NCBI GenBank assembly: GCA_015039365.1 | Contig: WION01000218.1 | Coordinates: forward strand, 26,194-90,193 | Direction: 5' to 3' | Source: Amanita rubescens | Taxonomy: Eukaryota > Basidiomycota > Agaricomycetes > Agaricales > Amanitaceae | Length of the DNA stretch: 64,000 bases | Shown here: in pieces, positions 23,076-35,672 of the stretch | How positions within the stretch are numbered: position 1 is the stretch's first letter | Layout: the number at the start of each line of letters is the position of its first letter | Translations under genes and position numbers: made by a program | The notes under the pieces: generated by a model | What the model saw: the letters and a program-made list of their open reading frames with translations, nothing else | The model's database searches: none | What the model was told of the DNA's origin: nothing

Positions 23076-25474
23076 TTAGGCAAGAGACTCCTTTACAGAT
23101 GTTACATCGAAGACAATAGACGCAGGCCCTCTAAAGCTCAGATTGAGTATACCGTTTGATGACGTTAATGGGATCGTACCGTTTTTCTACTCCCTATAAT
23201 CGACATTAGATATGGATCATCATGACAGAAAATTACGACCCACATTCTCCATCCAGGCTACTTGAGCCTTGAGCTCCGTCAACCCGAAGAGAAGAATTAC
23301 ATCAAATTTCCATTCATAATATTTTTCACCATTTCTGCGGTTAGTGCGAGGATAGGCAAATTTCTTGAACTGAGAGATATCTGCAGACACGGTGCACAAG
23401 TCCGGAAAGAAGTCTATAATCGTTGAGTATGCCTTTGATTTGCTAGCGCAGCAGACAAACCAGGTGCTTGATCAATCCATCCAGGGGCCTTTGTTCTCCT
23501 GTCCCGATAACACTTGATCGCCTCTTCAAATATCGACAATTCACGAAATTCCTCCTCTTCGTACTGACAACTGAAAGGCTTTCTGAACTCCTCTTCTTCA
23601 AAAACTTCAGTGTTCTATTGGTATAATTATGGGTAAGCGGAGACGAAACAGAGAGCTACACTTACCTTTTCCAGTATCGCCAAAAAGTATCCAGGAACAC
23701 AAACCTTTCCAGATGATCTGGTGACGCAGGTGCGCTTACGAGCAATATGCTCTGGATTGTTTGAGTTATAGGGTGTGCAACACTCGACCCCATACGTGTA
23801 CCGGGAAACTCGGCTGGTGACGGAGTGGTCAAGCTTGTACGAGATAGCGCCCTCCGCAACCGCCTTGTTGCTACGTCGGTCTCAGCTAAGCGTTATCCCA
23901 ATGAACTAACCAGAACTTACAGGTAAGAATCTGGTCGAAGTATGTTGATATCCCTTGAATTGAAATGCTCGTCCAACTTGGAGAAAAGATAGTCGGATGT
24001 AGCGAATCCGCCGACCATGAATATCGCCTAGATAGTAAGGTATAATTAAAAGCCAAAGAAATCGCTTGAAGACGTACCTTTATTGGAACCGAAGATGCCC
24101 TAGATTCTTCTTCAATGACTTGGATGATACTGTTCACAGCGGGATCAAAAAATTCTGCTACTTGTGGTCTAGGAGGAAAATGATTCATTGTCGAAAATGT
24201 TCAATGTCGGCAGACTTACCCATTAAGTTTGATACTGCCGCTCCGGATATCGAACTCTGGACCATTCTCGCTTCGACCAAATCGGATAAAGTACGGCTTT
24301 GACAATCCCTTGAAACTTGGTTTCGTTGTCTTGTCAAAGTATCTAGTCATGACCTCTATGTCGTCAGGGCTCCCATATTTTGACTCCTTGAGTTTCTCTG
24401 TCGGTACTTGTTATCAGTTGAGACACTCAAGATGAAATTATCAACCTGTTAGGTAGGCTTGTGCTCGACGGGTGACGAAGAATGAACCTTGCAAAAGACC
24501 TGAATCAAAGTAAGTACCATATTAATGAGCAGTGAAGCGACATCACATTCTGCGGGAGCGATCTCCCTAAAATGGCCTTTTGATGAACGTGCATAGGTGC
24601 TGATATCCACAGTCCCGCCTCCACAATCAATAACCATCATACCGTCATTGGCCTAATTATGATGAGCATGGAAGAGCTAAGCTATAGTTCGGACTTACAT
24701 GCTGTTCAAGAGCCTTCGGAATTTTGTTCAGACAAAATTGGAGGCTCGCCTCACCCTCCGTGACGAAGTCGATCCGTTCTAATGCCTCGGACGTGTTGGC
24801 CACCAACCCAGCCGCGATGGCTGCACTACGCATTTCGTATTGCTGCTTTCCTTCCCAGCCATTAGGATGACTGAGGACAAATTCAATGTTAGTGCCAATG
24901 GACTCAAGCATGTCTTTCCCCTGTCGATCTCGAATGTAGTGTCGAGTGGATCGGTACAAGTATTTTAGAAGGTCGCTGAAAATGTCAATGACGGTCTTGT
25001 TCGGAGGAAGGGGAGGTATTTCTTTGACGTCGAAACCTTGCTCGGCGACCAAATGAGGCGGTCGCAGATGTAACTTGAACCTATATTATCGTTTAAGAGC
25101 AACTTCCTCTCGATAAACTCATAACGTACCATTCAGCCCTAACGAGTCCCTCAACCTCCAACAGTTCAGGATTTGTATCTGAGTCAGCTTCTGAGCCAAC
25201 AGCAACAACGTTTCCGCTTTCATCATAGCAAACAACACTTGGTATCTTGGAGTCACCGCCGACCTTCTGTTGACCCGGAAATCTGAATGTGGACCTACGG
25301 TGAACTATACGATCCCAATGAAATAGTGACTTACTGGGTAACGCCCTGAATCAATGGTGGCTCTCCCGGGATTAACACTGCATAAGAGACGCCACTGAAA
25401 GTGGTGCCAACGTCGAATGCAATCACGAGTTTCTTTTGAAGTCCTTTATAAGGCTGTCTCTGTGGCACGGACAT
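23076..25474 (-). CDS. Hsp70-like ATPase (HSPA12 type), tandem copy 6
   Basis: The start at 25474 gives MSVPQRQPYKGLQKKL then FDVGTTFSGVSYAVL. The large exon (about 25080-24705) holds LVAEQGFDVKEIPPLP, IFSDLLKYLYRSTRHYIRD, LSHPNGWEGKQQYEMRSAAI and VTEGEASLQFCLN. The following exon has MVIDCGGGTVDISTYA. The adenosine motif (about 24030-23960) is followed by RPDSYL spliced to NKAVAEGAISYKLDHSV, then acidic EEEEF exons, ELKAQVAWMEN, and terminal GPASIVFDVTSVKESLA with TAA at 23076-23078. The LHFCLN-type motif has Q for H, a private change. No frame break was seen. Confidence 0.86.
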
Positions 25475-25962
25475 ACTCCACGAGTGTAAAAGAGCGTGTA
25501 TGTAAAAGGGCGTCGGCCTAGGGTCGAGGTTGAATAAGTACTAGTAGATCTCCGGAGTTTGAACCAATCAATGTTTGTGTCATGGTGGTCACAAAGCGCG
25601 TATGATGGCCGTCGTTTTCACGTAATGTAAGCACAACCGCCCTTTGAACATCCACAGGATGGATATGAGCCCGGCATGAGATCGGTGTGGACAGGAGTCA
25701 TATACTTCGTGAACAACATCCGACGGTTCGCTCCCCAGCCCAAGAAATGATGTTGCACAAGTAGCCTGATATATGTAGAACGCAATGTGGTACCAGTGAG
25801 GAGAAACGGTAGACTATGAGAATGACAAAGAAGATTATCGTAAGCGTGTAAGTAACAAGACGTCGTGGGAGGACATCATCAAACTCTAACCGATTACCTC
25901 GAGGTCCGCGTTCACTTTACGCCGCAGGATCTGTAATGTTACCTCAATACGTAACTGCGGAG

Positions 25963-28383
25963 CTAAAAATCCTTTTCTGAGGTTATATCATGGATAATGG
26001 ATGCTGGTCCTCTAAGGACCAAATTAAATCGCTGTCTCAGTGTCAGGAAGACTCCATACCGTCTTTCTACTCCCTACTTCTTACGTTAGACATAGATCAT
26101 GTTGGCAAGAAAGAGCGACCCACATTCTCCATCCAGGCCATTTGAGCTTTGAGCTCTGTTAACCCAAAGAGAAGGATGATATCAAACCAGTAGTCATAGT
26201 AACGCTTGCCATTTTTCCAATTGGTTCGAGGTCGGATTGACTTCTTCAACTCGGAAAAATCGGTGGTCACGATACACAAGTCCGCGAAAAGATCTAAAAT
26301 CTTTCAAGTTTCGTTTTCATCTACCAACACGATATACAAACCAGGTGCTTGATCAATCCATGCCGGAGCCTTTGCCTTCTTACCCCGATAACATTTGATG
26401 TACGTTTCATGTATTGACTTGTTGGGAAAGTCTTCCTCGGTGTATTCGTGATGAAAAGTGCTTCTGAATTCTTTTTCCTCGAAAATTTCAGTATCCTATT
26501 GGTATAATTGGTATAAGTACGGGGCGCTCAAACTCAAACCGAAAGGATATATAATTACCTTTTCCAGTATCGCGTCGAAGAAACCAGGCACAGAAACGTG
26601 CCCGGATGGCCTAGTACGGCACATGTGCCTGCGGGCAACATGCTCTGGGTCGTGTGGAACAAACATCGGGCTACATTTTATCCCATACGTGTACCGGGAC
26701 ATTCGGCTGGCGACAGAGCGATCGAGTATGTGTGAAATAGCGCCCTCTGCAACCGCCTTGCTGCTAAAGGCTTGATCTTAATTATGCACTATCTGTGAGC
26801 TGACGCGCACTCACAGATAGGAATCAGGTCGAAGTATGTTGATACCCCTTTGACTAAAATGCTCGTTTAACTTGGAAAAAAGGTAGTCTGATGCACCAAA
26901 CCCTCCAACCATGAATACCGCCTAAAGTACAGAGCATCAATAACATATTTCAATGAATCACGTATAAGTTGCACCTTGATTGGCATCTTGGACATCCTGA
27001 ACTGTTCTTCGATAGCTTGAACGATACTTCTCACAGCAGGTTCAAAGAATTCAGCGATTTGAATTCTAGTGCGGGAAACCTTAAGTTTATGAACATTCAA
27101 CATCGGTAGGGACTTACCCATTGATTTTCATATTGCCATTTCGGATATCGAACTGTGAATCATTTTCGCTTCGACCAAACCGAAGAAAATGAGGCTTTGA
27201 CGAGCCCTTGTAACCTGGTTTCGTAGTCTTGTCAAAGTATTTACCCATGATCGTTATGTCTTCAGGGGTCCCGTATCTCGATTCCCGAAGCTTCTCTGTG
27301 CATATATCAATGGTGTTGAGATGTTCCCCAGTGTAATGAACTGACCTGTCAGATAAGCTTGTGCCCGACGGGTTATGAAGATTGAGCCTTGCAAAAGACC
27401 TAAAGGCGAGTAGGCATCACATAAAGCACCTCTGAACTGGCTTACATTCTGCGGCAGCGATTTCCCTAAAACGGCCATTCAATGACCGCGCATATGTACT
27501 GATATCCACGGTTCCACCTCCACAATCAAGGACCAATACACCGTCATTGGCCTGATCGACATAAGCACGGAAAAAAACGTCTTTATATATCTCAAACTCA
27601 CGTATTCGTTAAGAGCACATGGGACATGGTTCAAGCAAAAATGAAGGCTCGCTTCTCCTTCCGTGACGAAGCTAATGCGCTTCAATGCCTCGGACATGTC
27701 TTTCACCAATCCGGCCGCGATAGCCGCGCGGCGCATGTCCAATTGTTGCTTCCCTTCCCAACCATTAGGGTGGCCAAGGACAAAGTCAATGTTGGCGCCA
27801 ACAGATTCAAATATTTGAATCCCTTGTCGTTCTCGAATGTAATCCATTGCCGATTTGTACAGATATTTCAGAAGATCCCCGAAGATATCGATAACCGTCT
27901 TGTTGAGAGGAAGAGGAGGTATGTCTTTCGCATCAAATCTTTGCTCGGCCACCAGGTGAGGGGGCCGGAGATGCAACTTGAACCTATCAAGTGTCTTCAA
28001 AGGCGCACCTGTGAATACGAACTAAAAACGTACCACTCTGCTCTAACAAGGCCCTCAACTTCTTCAAGTTCGGGATTTATTTCAGGATCAGCTTCTGAGC
28101 CTACACCAGCGACATTTCCATCTCCATCATAGCAAACAACGCTCGGTATTTTGGAATCTCCGCCGACCTTCTGTTGACCAGGGAATCTAGAAGAGAAACC
28201 ATTGTAAGCATCTCGAACATCGTCATGAGAACAAAAACTCGCCGGGTAACGCCCCAGATCGTCGGGGTCTCCCCAGGAATCAGAAACGCGTAGGAGACAC
28301 CACTGAACGTGGTCCCAACGTCGAATGCTATCACCAATTTCCTTTCAAGTCCATCATACGTCTTTTGCTGAGCCAAAGACATC
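25963..28383 (-). CDS. Hsp70-like ATPase (HSPA12 type), tandem copy 7
   Basis: Last member of the tandem block. The start at 28383 (MSLAQQKTYDGLERKL) is chosen by homology, although the frame is open to an ATG at 28481. FDVGTTFSGVSYAFL, SKIPSVVCYDGDGNVAGVGSE, the large exon about 28000-27600 (LVAEQRFDAKDIPPLP, LGHPNGWEGKQQLDMRRAAI, VTEGEASLHFCLN), LVLDCGGGTVDISTYA, the adenosine motif with VGGFGASDYLFS-like sequence (about 26920-26860), RPDSYL, DHFSD-type and ELKAQMAWMEN exons, and terminal GPASIIHDITSEKDF with TAG at 25963-25965. HPNGWEGKQQ is preceded by G instead of S. No frame break was noticed. Closest by eye to copies 5 and 6. Confidence 0.85.
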
Positions 28384-28852
28384 CTAGTCGTGCGAATGGG
28401 ATGTAATTGAACGTAAGATGCAGTGGTTGGAATTGGCCCTTTAGTACACTGCCGTGTGCGAGGCAAATAATGTGGAATCAACGTGTAAGGCCCTTGGTCC
28501 CATTTCGTTTGACTCGGCTAGGCAGTGGGCGGTGGCTATTTGATTATCAGGGTCGTTGCGTAGGAACAAAGAGTGACAGAAACTTCGGCCATCCTCCCCG
28601 ACGATTCCAACTTATTCTATATTACAGCCTAAACACTAATAAAAAATTATAGTCATATCAGCCAAGATATCAAGATGAAAGGAAAAAAATATAAATGAAT
28701 GTGAGAGAGTGAGTACACCTGTATATACAAAATGAAAGAGTGACAGACATTCCAGAGATACCTATAAAGACAGACAGACAATGCAGAAAAAAAAAATGCC
28801 ACAGCAAGATGGTTCGTATAAATGGTGGTTCGAAATTCGGAGCCTTCTTCCT

Positions 28853-31800
28853 TCACGTAAGCGAGACGGAAAAGAACGATCCTGGCATATTTCCATGCGC
28901 CAACAGACGCTTCTTCTCCTCCCAGCTCTTCAACGCCCTCACGATCTGCGCCACCTTATCTGGTCGCTGCAGTCGTACATCGTTGATGCTGACGCTCCCC
29001 ATCTTGACCTCGTTGTTCACCAAGAAATCAAACAACGAAAACAGCCCCTCGATCGACTTGTCATCATGCGGATGAGACGGAAAGGCGGAATCAGGAACAG
29101 GTGGAGACGCGGGGTGTCCCTTGATCGCTTCGGCCAGGCGGAACAGTGCCAAAGCGCTGAACGTTTGTACAAACGGATTTGTCACGCGCAACTGGACAGG
29201 CAAATGTGAATTTGCCCACTCAACAATTGGCGTATCAAGTTGTCCCTATTTTCAACCCGGGTCAACATGACTGTTTTTTTTTAAAAAAAACGATAATAAT
29301 ACAGGAATGGCAACTAGAAAGGGGGGAAAGGGGGACAACAAAAAGCTAAACGTCACATACAGAAATGCCACGTGCGCTTTGCCGTTTTGATTCTCTAGCT
29401 GGTCTAGGGGGAGGGGGGGCACTGAACGATTTTGAAGCCTTGGGTGTGTTCAATTCTTCATCGTCTCTTCCTAATTCAGTTATCGAATGGCCCTCTGATG
29501 AATCGCGCTGAGGCTGCAAACCCATCAGAACGAGCGTGGCATGATTAGGAACCTCATTAAGGTCCTTCACGCCCAATGATTCTAGATCTTTGGTACGATG
29601 AGCCCGTTGAGTAGCCGCACGAGCAGAGGGAGAAGGCGGACGTGGAGCGGGATTCATCGCTTGTGCTACTGTTAAAGGAATGGTGGGGATATTGCAGGAC
29701 GACATAACAGCTTCTATTGAGCGCAGATCATTAGCCTCAAACCTTGATCGGGTAGACCAATATCTACTCACTCGAGTAATCCCGCGCAATCGTCGCTTTC
29801 ATAATCGCCTTCATCCAATCCCGTATGACCATCTTATCGTCCGAGCTGAAGTAATGCGTCTTGTCCGTGTCATGCTCGATTCTGAACCCATACTTCCCAG
29901 GGTCCACCGTTTCATCTACAGTCACCTTGTACCCCGTGATGTTGATGTAACCTTTAATTTTAGTTTCCTATTACCCCTTGTTAGACCATCCGTCTTGGCC
30001 GGAACCACCACACTCACCGCCTTGCTGTTGCTCCTCAGACAATACAGGTGAGTACCGGTCAGGACGAAGTATCTGATCTTCCAGTTATTGTACCTATCTC
30101 CCTTTTTGCGCATCCATCCGCTATGATCAGCCTCCCCGATTTGTTCCAGGATACTCTGACCCTGCTTGACGGGCACAACATCACCGTTCGATGCAATGAC
30201 AACAGCCTCATCCTTGCCCTTCTTGGGAGAAGTGGGAGGCGCGCTCGTTCTCTTCCGAAGAGTGTTGCTCTGATCTTTCTCCTTTTGGGCCTTCTCCTTC
30301 TCTCGCTGAGCCTTCTCTTTCTCCTTCTCCTTATCCTTTTCACCTTCTTTGAGTTCTTTCATCCACTTGGGTGACCCATCTGGGGTCTGGGGACGTTGGG
30401 AAGACGTTTTCCTCCCCATAGAGGATGAAAGTCGGGGTAACGGGAACAATGAAGACTTTTCTGCATTATCGTCACTGCCGTCCATCCATCAGCCTCTCAT
30501 CGCACAGCTCAAGGAAATGAACACTAACACGGAGTACCTGGGAGGCGGCTTCCTCCCTTTACCCAACGATCCGGGGAACGTCGCTCCGAAAATGCTCAAC
30601 CGTTCCGTCCCAGTCTTCGCTTCCGAGTTTTTCTTGGGCCTCGCGACCGCCTTGACGTCCTTGTCCAACATGGAAGACTTGACCAGAGGCGAAACCTGCC
30701 CAGACGACGGAGCAGACGCAGACACCTCTTTCGAAGTCCGCGAAGCAGAATCCCCACCACGGGATCCAGCCGAATCGTGCGAGAGACCCCAGAGGCGTCT
30801 ACGGACTTTTTTCTTCACACTCATGTCCGTCTACGACAAAAAACGAAAATGAAAATGAAATCTAGCGTTCAAAAGAGCCAAAACGCACCTCGCTCATATG
30901 CCCGCGGTCTTCTTCCTCGATACCAGGGCTGTCTTCTTCCTCCTTGAGAAGATGAATCTGATCGCTCAACGTCCCATCACTCGGGGAAAGCGACAAATAC
31001 GACGGACGATGCGTCCTCTCTTCCTCTTGCACCACCAACCCAAGACCGACCCTCTCCTTATCCTTATCCTTATCCTGCACCTTCTCTCTATCCTCCGACA
31101 CAACACTCTCCGAAACTGAATCCATCCCTGTCACATGTCCATTCACCGACCCCGGATCGGCACCACCACCACCACCGGGAGCACCAGGCACACTTCCCCA
31201 TGCAGCCGCAAACGTAGCTGCGACGGGGCTAGGCATGGACGTCGACTGCTGCATCCCAACTCCAGGCAAACTCTGCGAGTAATACATTGGCGGGACAGAC
31301 GTACTCCCCGGAAGCGACGACCGCTGACTGTGTTGACTCGCAGAGTAGGTTCGGGAGTGTCCGGGAGCGGCTTGTTGATGACCTCCGCCAACGCCGATGC
31401 CTACACCGGGACCGGCACCAGGACCACCACCGGGCAAAAAGTGGCTCCCGAGCGGGGAATAAGACACCGAGCCGTGTATCACGTGCGGAGGTGTGGAAGC
31501 GGGGTGATGGTGGTGATACGACGTCGTCGATACTGTGGGGAAAGACTGGTGCGACATCTCAGGTGAGGATTGTTGGAAGAGTTGGCTGCCGAGCGCGTGC
31601 CCGTGGAAGGAAGAAGGTGAGCCTGAACCTAGATGTTGGCTCCGTAATTCGGCGATGGCGTTGGCAATTCGGACTCGTTTTCCAAAGGCCATGATCCCGA
31701 TTTCGCTCTTGAGCAGGTTGGCGTCGAGTTCGAGGAGGACGTCGCCTGTGATTTCTTGTTCTTTAATGCAAACGTCAGTCGCGAACACAAAAAAGGTAAA

Positions 31801-33304
31801 AAGGCAAAGAAACTCACCTATAAACTTGGTCTGAACGTCTAGATCGAAACCTTTACTCTTCAACCAGTCTATAACGTCATCTACTGTCCATTCGGTAGGA
31901 CTCTTCTCTTTCTTCTCTTCCCCTGCTTTGTCTTTATCTTGCTCTACGCCAGGGTTGCTCGGAAGATGTACGTCCTGTCCCTGAGGCTGCGGTGAGACAG
32001 CTCTGACGACCCCATCCAACGAGCTTACGATCACATATCCATTCGATCTCGGGGAGCTGGTTCGCTTCGGCTCAGATATCCTGGTATCTGAGGGACTGCT
32101 CCTCGTATTCGAATTTGATGCGCCAATAGAGCTGGACGCCTTCTTATCCGCCTCTTCCGAACGGATAGAGGATACAGCCGTATCAGTGGGAGTGTCGGGG
32201 TCGAAAGGATTAGCAGGTGTGCCGGTGATGGTGGGAGCAAGGGATTGGGAGTTACTTGATTGGGCAGTTGTATACGCAGAGTCATTGACAGCCATGGTGT
32301 CGGTCTCCATCTCTTGCGAGTTGTCCGCCGGCTTGGGTGAATGGGCCGCTCCCGTTTCCTGAACTTCATCTTCATCTTCCTCTGGAATATAGGGGTGTGT
32401 CCGCTTATAAGACTCGGGATGACGAGTGTAACCCTCGTCGTCGCTCTCGTCGCTCATTTCAACGTCGATAGGCGGGGCCACCATCCTCCTGCCGGAAGGC
32501 ATAGAGTTGGTGATGGCGTTTAGCTTGTCAGCCTCTTCCAGCGCTCGCCGCGCCGTCTCCGCTAACTTCCGTCTCGCGCCGACATGATAGCTCTCGCCCC
32601 CAGCCGAGCTCGCAATATCTCCATCGGCATCACTGTTCTCGTAATCAGTGTCCGTTTCGGTCTCGCCCCCGTCGCGAGACGAAGCAAAGCTAAAACTCCT
32701 TTCCCTGTCGCTCTCCTCGGCTACCTCGTGATCTGGACGACCAAGCTGCTCAATAGCTTGTTGGACGTCTGTCAAGGTAGCTTTCATGACTTCCCCGTCA
32801 GAGCCTGAGCCTATCCTGCGATGTTGCAGGGCGGTAGACATGGTGGTCGTGGAGTAGGAGCTAAAGGCGGGAGCGGAGTCCCCGTTTTGTTGGAGAATGG
32901 CAGGTGATTTTGGAATAGGAGCATGGATAGTGGCAGTGCTTTCCTGTTGGTGGGCCGGAGCGTTGACGGCGGAATCTGTCTCGGATTCTTCGTCGAGCGG
33001 GAGGAGCACGGACTTGCCGTTCTGTACAAGGGGATCGTCGGATGCTGCTGCGGGCACAGGCGGAGCAGGGGCAGTATAGCTCTGGGGGAATAGGCCAATA
33101 TGACCTTGAAGGTTCTTACCCTGTTTGAGTAGAAAGTTGAGCCAGCGCATGTGGAATGAGTAAGCCTCGAGGACGGACCTGCCACCAACCATCTCCGAAG
33201 TTATCGTCCTTCTCAATCACCTCGATGCGGTCTCCTGCTTTGAATGAGATTTCGTCCACGTTTTCAGGGAAGAAATCATGGAGGGCGTAGACGAAGTCTG
33301 GCAT
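28853..33304 (-). CDS. Boi1/Boi2-like polarity protein (SH3-SAM-PH, with a C-terminal CH-like domain)
   Basis: About seven exons on the minus strand. Exon 1 from ATG 33304 plus exon 2 give an SH3 domain (YALHDFFPENVDEISFKAGD, EVIEKDD, GDGWWQ, joined across intron GTCCGT...AACAG to GKNLQGHIGLFPQSY). A long Ser/Pro/Asp-rich linker follows. SAM domain: EWTVDDVIDWLKSKGFD, then across an intron EQEITGDVLLELDANLL and GKRVRIANAIAEL. A Gly/Pro/Ser-rich region and a basic coiled segment (EKDKEKEKEKAQREKEKAQ) follow. PH domain: HSGWMRKKGDRYNNWKIRYF, joined across an intron to GYINITGYKVTVDE and KMVIRDWMKAI. The last exon joins in phase (ISGQLDTPIVEWANSHLP) to a helical segment with NPFVQTFSALALFRLAEAIKG and NDVRLQRPDKVAQIVRAL, stop at 28853. 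Yeast Boi1/Boi2 (SH3-SAM-PH) act in Cdc42-linked polarised growth; the same is inferred here. The only housekeeping-type gene in the window. Confidence 0.85.
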
Positions 33305-33439
33305 AATGAGGAGTGGTGGCAGCCCTGCCGTGGGAATCCCAGTGACGGGCGTGAGGTAATCCAGGGTATATAATTAGGTCCAACTACTAACTTTATTAGT
33401 AATTCCAATTGATATCGTTTAATGATCAGCCTTCCTCGA

Positions 33440-33531
33440 GTCGACTACGCTACCTGGCTCTAGATCCAACCATAGTCGTGCCTTCGCAGCGCGGCCACGA
33501 TGACATCTCAGGACAAACTCAACGGTGCCAT
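33440..33531 (-). pseudogene. Solitary exon relic of an Hsp70-like gene
   Basis: Minus strand reads TVEFVLRCHRGRAAKARLW then LDLEPG before a GTAGCG. It matches the exon of Hsp70-like copy 8 near 55850-55930 (VELVLKCYRGRAAKAPLWL). No neighbouring exons of the family are visible, so this is a detached relic. Confidence 0.7.
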
Positions 33532-33757
33532 CAAACACCAGCGGTGGCAGCCCAATAATAAGCCAGAATTCAAATATTTCTATATTTCATTCTTATTGTA
33601 CTAGTCCAAGGGGTCACTACCTTGACCGAAGTCATTTGGACCTGCGCCTTTACCCACTGCATCGTTGTAACTTCAACATCACATAGGCATCCAAACAATT
33701 TCTACATATCTAGGGATAGCCCGGATAGGTAAGATAGACAACTATCTGATCATACAT

Positions 33758-33943
33758 TCACTGACCATGATATGCATGATTCGCTGGATCAGCGCAAGAA
33801 CAAAATGGCAGACACCGCGGGTTGCATTGTAGGGCATTTTCGTAGCCCGGAATGTCATCAAGTTTGATTTCGATTACAAGGGGTCGAGCGATAGTGACCG
33901 ATGCGCAGAGAAGTGTTACGAGAACGGTGGCTGGTAATTTCAT
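33758..33943 (-). CDS. Small secreted Cys-containing protein
   Basis: ATG at 33943 gives a signal peptide (KLPATVLVTLLCASVTIA), then RPLVIEIKLDDIPGYENALQ and a short C-terminal cluster CNPRCLPFCSCADPANHAY with four cysteines. About 61 residues if the TGA at 33758-33760 is used. A GTCAGT within the last codons could instead be a donor to a further exon near 33710. No family recognised. The gene lies alone between the polarity gene and the F-box gene; a TATA-like TATATT lies about 130 bp upstream (minus strand, near 34080). Confidence 0.5.
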   Translation of the reverse strand: MKLPATVLVTLLCASVTIARPLVIEIKLDDIPGYENALQCNPRCLPFCSCADPANHAYHGQ

Positions 33944-34920
33944 ACTAATGCGAAAAGGCAAATAGTGCTAGGACACCGAATCAGAGTCCAATCGAAATCG
34001 AGGACAAGCGAGACTGACTGACTACTTAAAGAGGTGTTGTGGAAGCTGAAGAACTATTGGACGTCAGAATTGAAGGTTTTTATATTCCGTCCCCAAGACT
34101 CCCCAAGCTAAGCTGATTATGGGAGAACCACGGACTTTTACATCACATGCTCAACGTTGTCAACTTCATCGGGAAGCGGGAAGTCCTAGTAATATATATT
34201 ATCTTGCTTCTCGCACCCCCTTAATTTGTGCGCTATCATGTGGCTTATCTAGTTGTTGACAGAAATGCGATGCTACTTGTCGTAATGTTCTCGCTGTCAA
34301 CCTGTCATATTAATAACATATAGCAGAAGCATAAATCTGTCGATACGATGAATCGAGGTCAGTGAGCGCTGAATACCATTGAGTTATGCAGGTGACATTA
34401 CCGTTTGTCCTTCGACATCATACATACCAGGTCCCACCGTCGTATTCTGGCTTGTCGGGTGTAAGGTGGATGTCTTCTCAACGATCGTATCGCCGAAACC
34501 CTAAATGTAATTCAGTCACACGCGCAGCTTATCGGTGACAATATTCGCTTGAGTAACATGGGCCGCTGCTGGTCACGGCAGACCCGAAGCCTTTTTAACT
34601 ATTATTTATACGCCTCGCTTTGCGTCTTCGGCAGTCATGTCAAGCAACCACCTTATCGTGATATGCTTCTGACATTCAATGATAACCTGTGGAGCAGCAT
34701 GCGTGAGATCACGAAGCTGACGAAAATATCTCTGCGCACTTTTCTTCAAAATATATATATATTCCTCTATCAAGTATTTCCTACCGAGAGTTTGAGCCTT
34801 GTCAGTGTTCGTTTGGAATGCGATCCAGTATGTTGTCCTAAACGTTAAAATCAATCCCCACCAACCTCATTTCTATTGGTGCTCACCAAATGAGAATGAT
34901 GGTGCATGATGTTGACGAAA
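33944..34920. other. Intergenic region
   Basis: About 1 kb, AT-rich in places, including a short (TA)n at about 34751-34760. The plus-strand frame 34549-34848 has no recognisable motif and no splice support. Nothing further is supported. Confidence 0.4.
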
Positions 34921-34924
34921 GGAT

Positions 34925-35480
34925 GGTGCGAGGTCTACTACCTCCTGAGGGAGCGACAAAATATCTAGCTCATGTTTCATCACAAGCAGTGACGAAGTTC
35001 AAAGGCTTCCCAACTTGGACGTCAGCGTCGTTGGATGTTGTTGATAACCTGCCGCGCCTGCCGACTAGTAGGCTAAAGATGGGCTGTTGAGCGCAAAGCG
35101 AGAGCGCGTAACGTGGCGTAAACGAACCTGATCTGAGCTCTCTCAACCCACACTGACGTGACTGTCGCGCTCCTCCAAAACAGACAACGAGGAGGTATCG
35201 AATCAGTATATGGATCATGTTCAGATCCAACAATTGTAGATGCGTTTGTCGGTAACGACTTTTAGATCCACGTGTCGAGGAAGAAAGGATCCGCGTCGCT
35301 GAATGCTGTTGATGATCTGTCGCGCCTAAAGATGGGTTGTTCGGTGCGCAAAGCGAGTGGCGCTCAAAGAATATGTTCAGTGGGGAGTGGTTGTTGTCGA
35401 ATTGGATGTTGTGTCGGGGAGGCTGAACAGGAGCTTTTCCAGATTGGAGATTTCGTTCTTAAAAGGCAAGGGTCGTGGAT
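34925..35480. repeat. Dispersed repeat R1, copy a
   Basis: Shares long near-identical blocks with 40500-40905 and 61064-61495: TACCTCCTGAGGGAGCGAC, ATCTAGCTCATGTTTCATC, GTAACGTGGCGTAAACG and GAACAGGAGCTTTTCCAG. Copy a has internal duplications and insertions compared with the other two. It lacks an intact common ORF, and its nature is unknown. Confidence 0.75.
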
Positions 35481-35672
35481 GAGGGAAGTCGGTAGTGGGG
35501 TGGCGGGGATGGGAAGGTCGGTACTGGTGGGAATTTCACTGCAATATTCGAGGAGTTGTGCGTCAAGTGTAGTGAGGCCGCAGAATAGTGACGGATAAGG
35601 TATTTTTAGTCCATCAATCTCGCTCACACACAAGCTATCACACCTCGATCACCCGAACTGCCGAAGACCCGC

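Noticed and set aside
30059..30374. Arg-rich and Leu-rich ORFs within the Boi-like gene
   Set aside because: Other-frame translations of the basic coiled segment of the polarity protein.
34390..34440. Possible further Hsp70-like 3' relic (GACATCATACATACCAGGTCC)
   Set aside because: Superficial likeness to the terminal exon, but the reading frame does not give the GPASIVYD motif and flanks do not match.
34549..34848. 99-codon plus-strand ORF
   Set aside because: No motif, no splice context, overlapped by an equally long minus-strand frame, AT-rich intergenic DNA.
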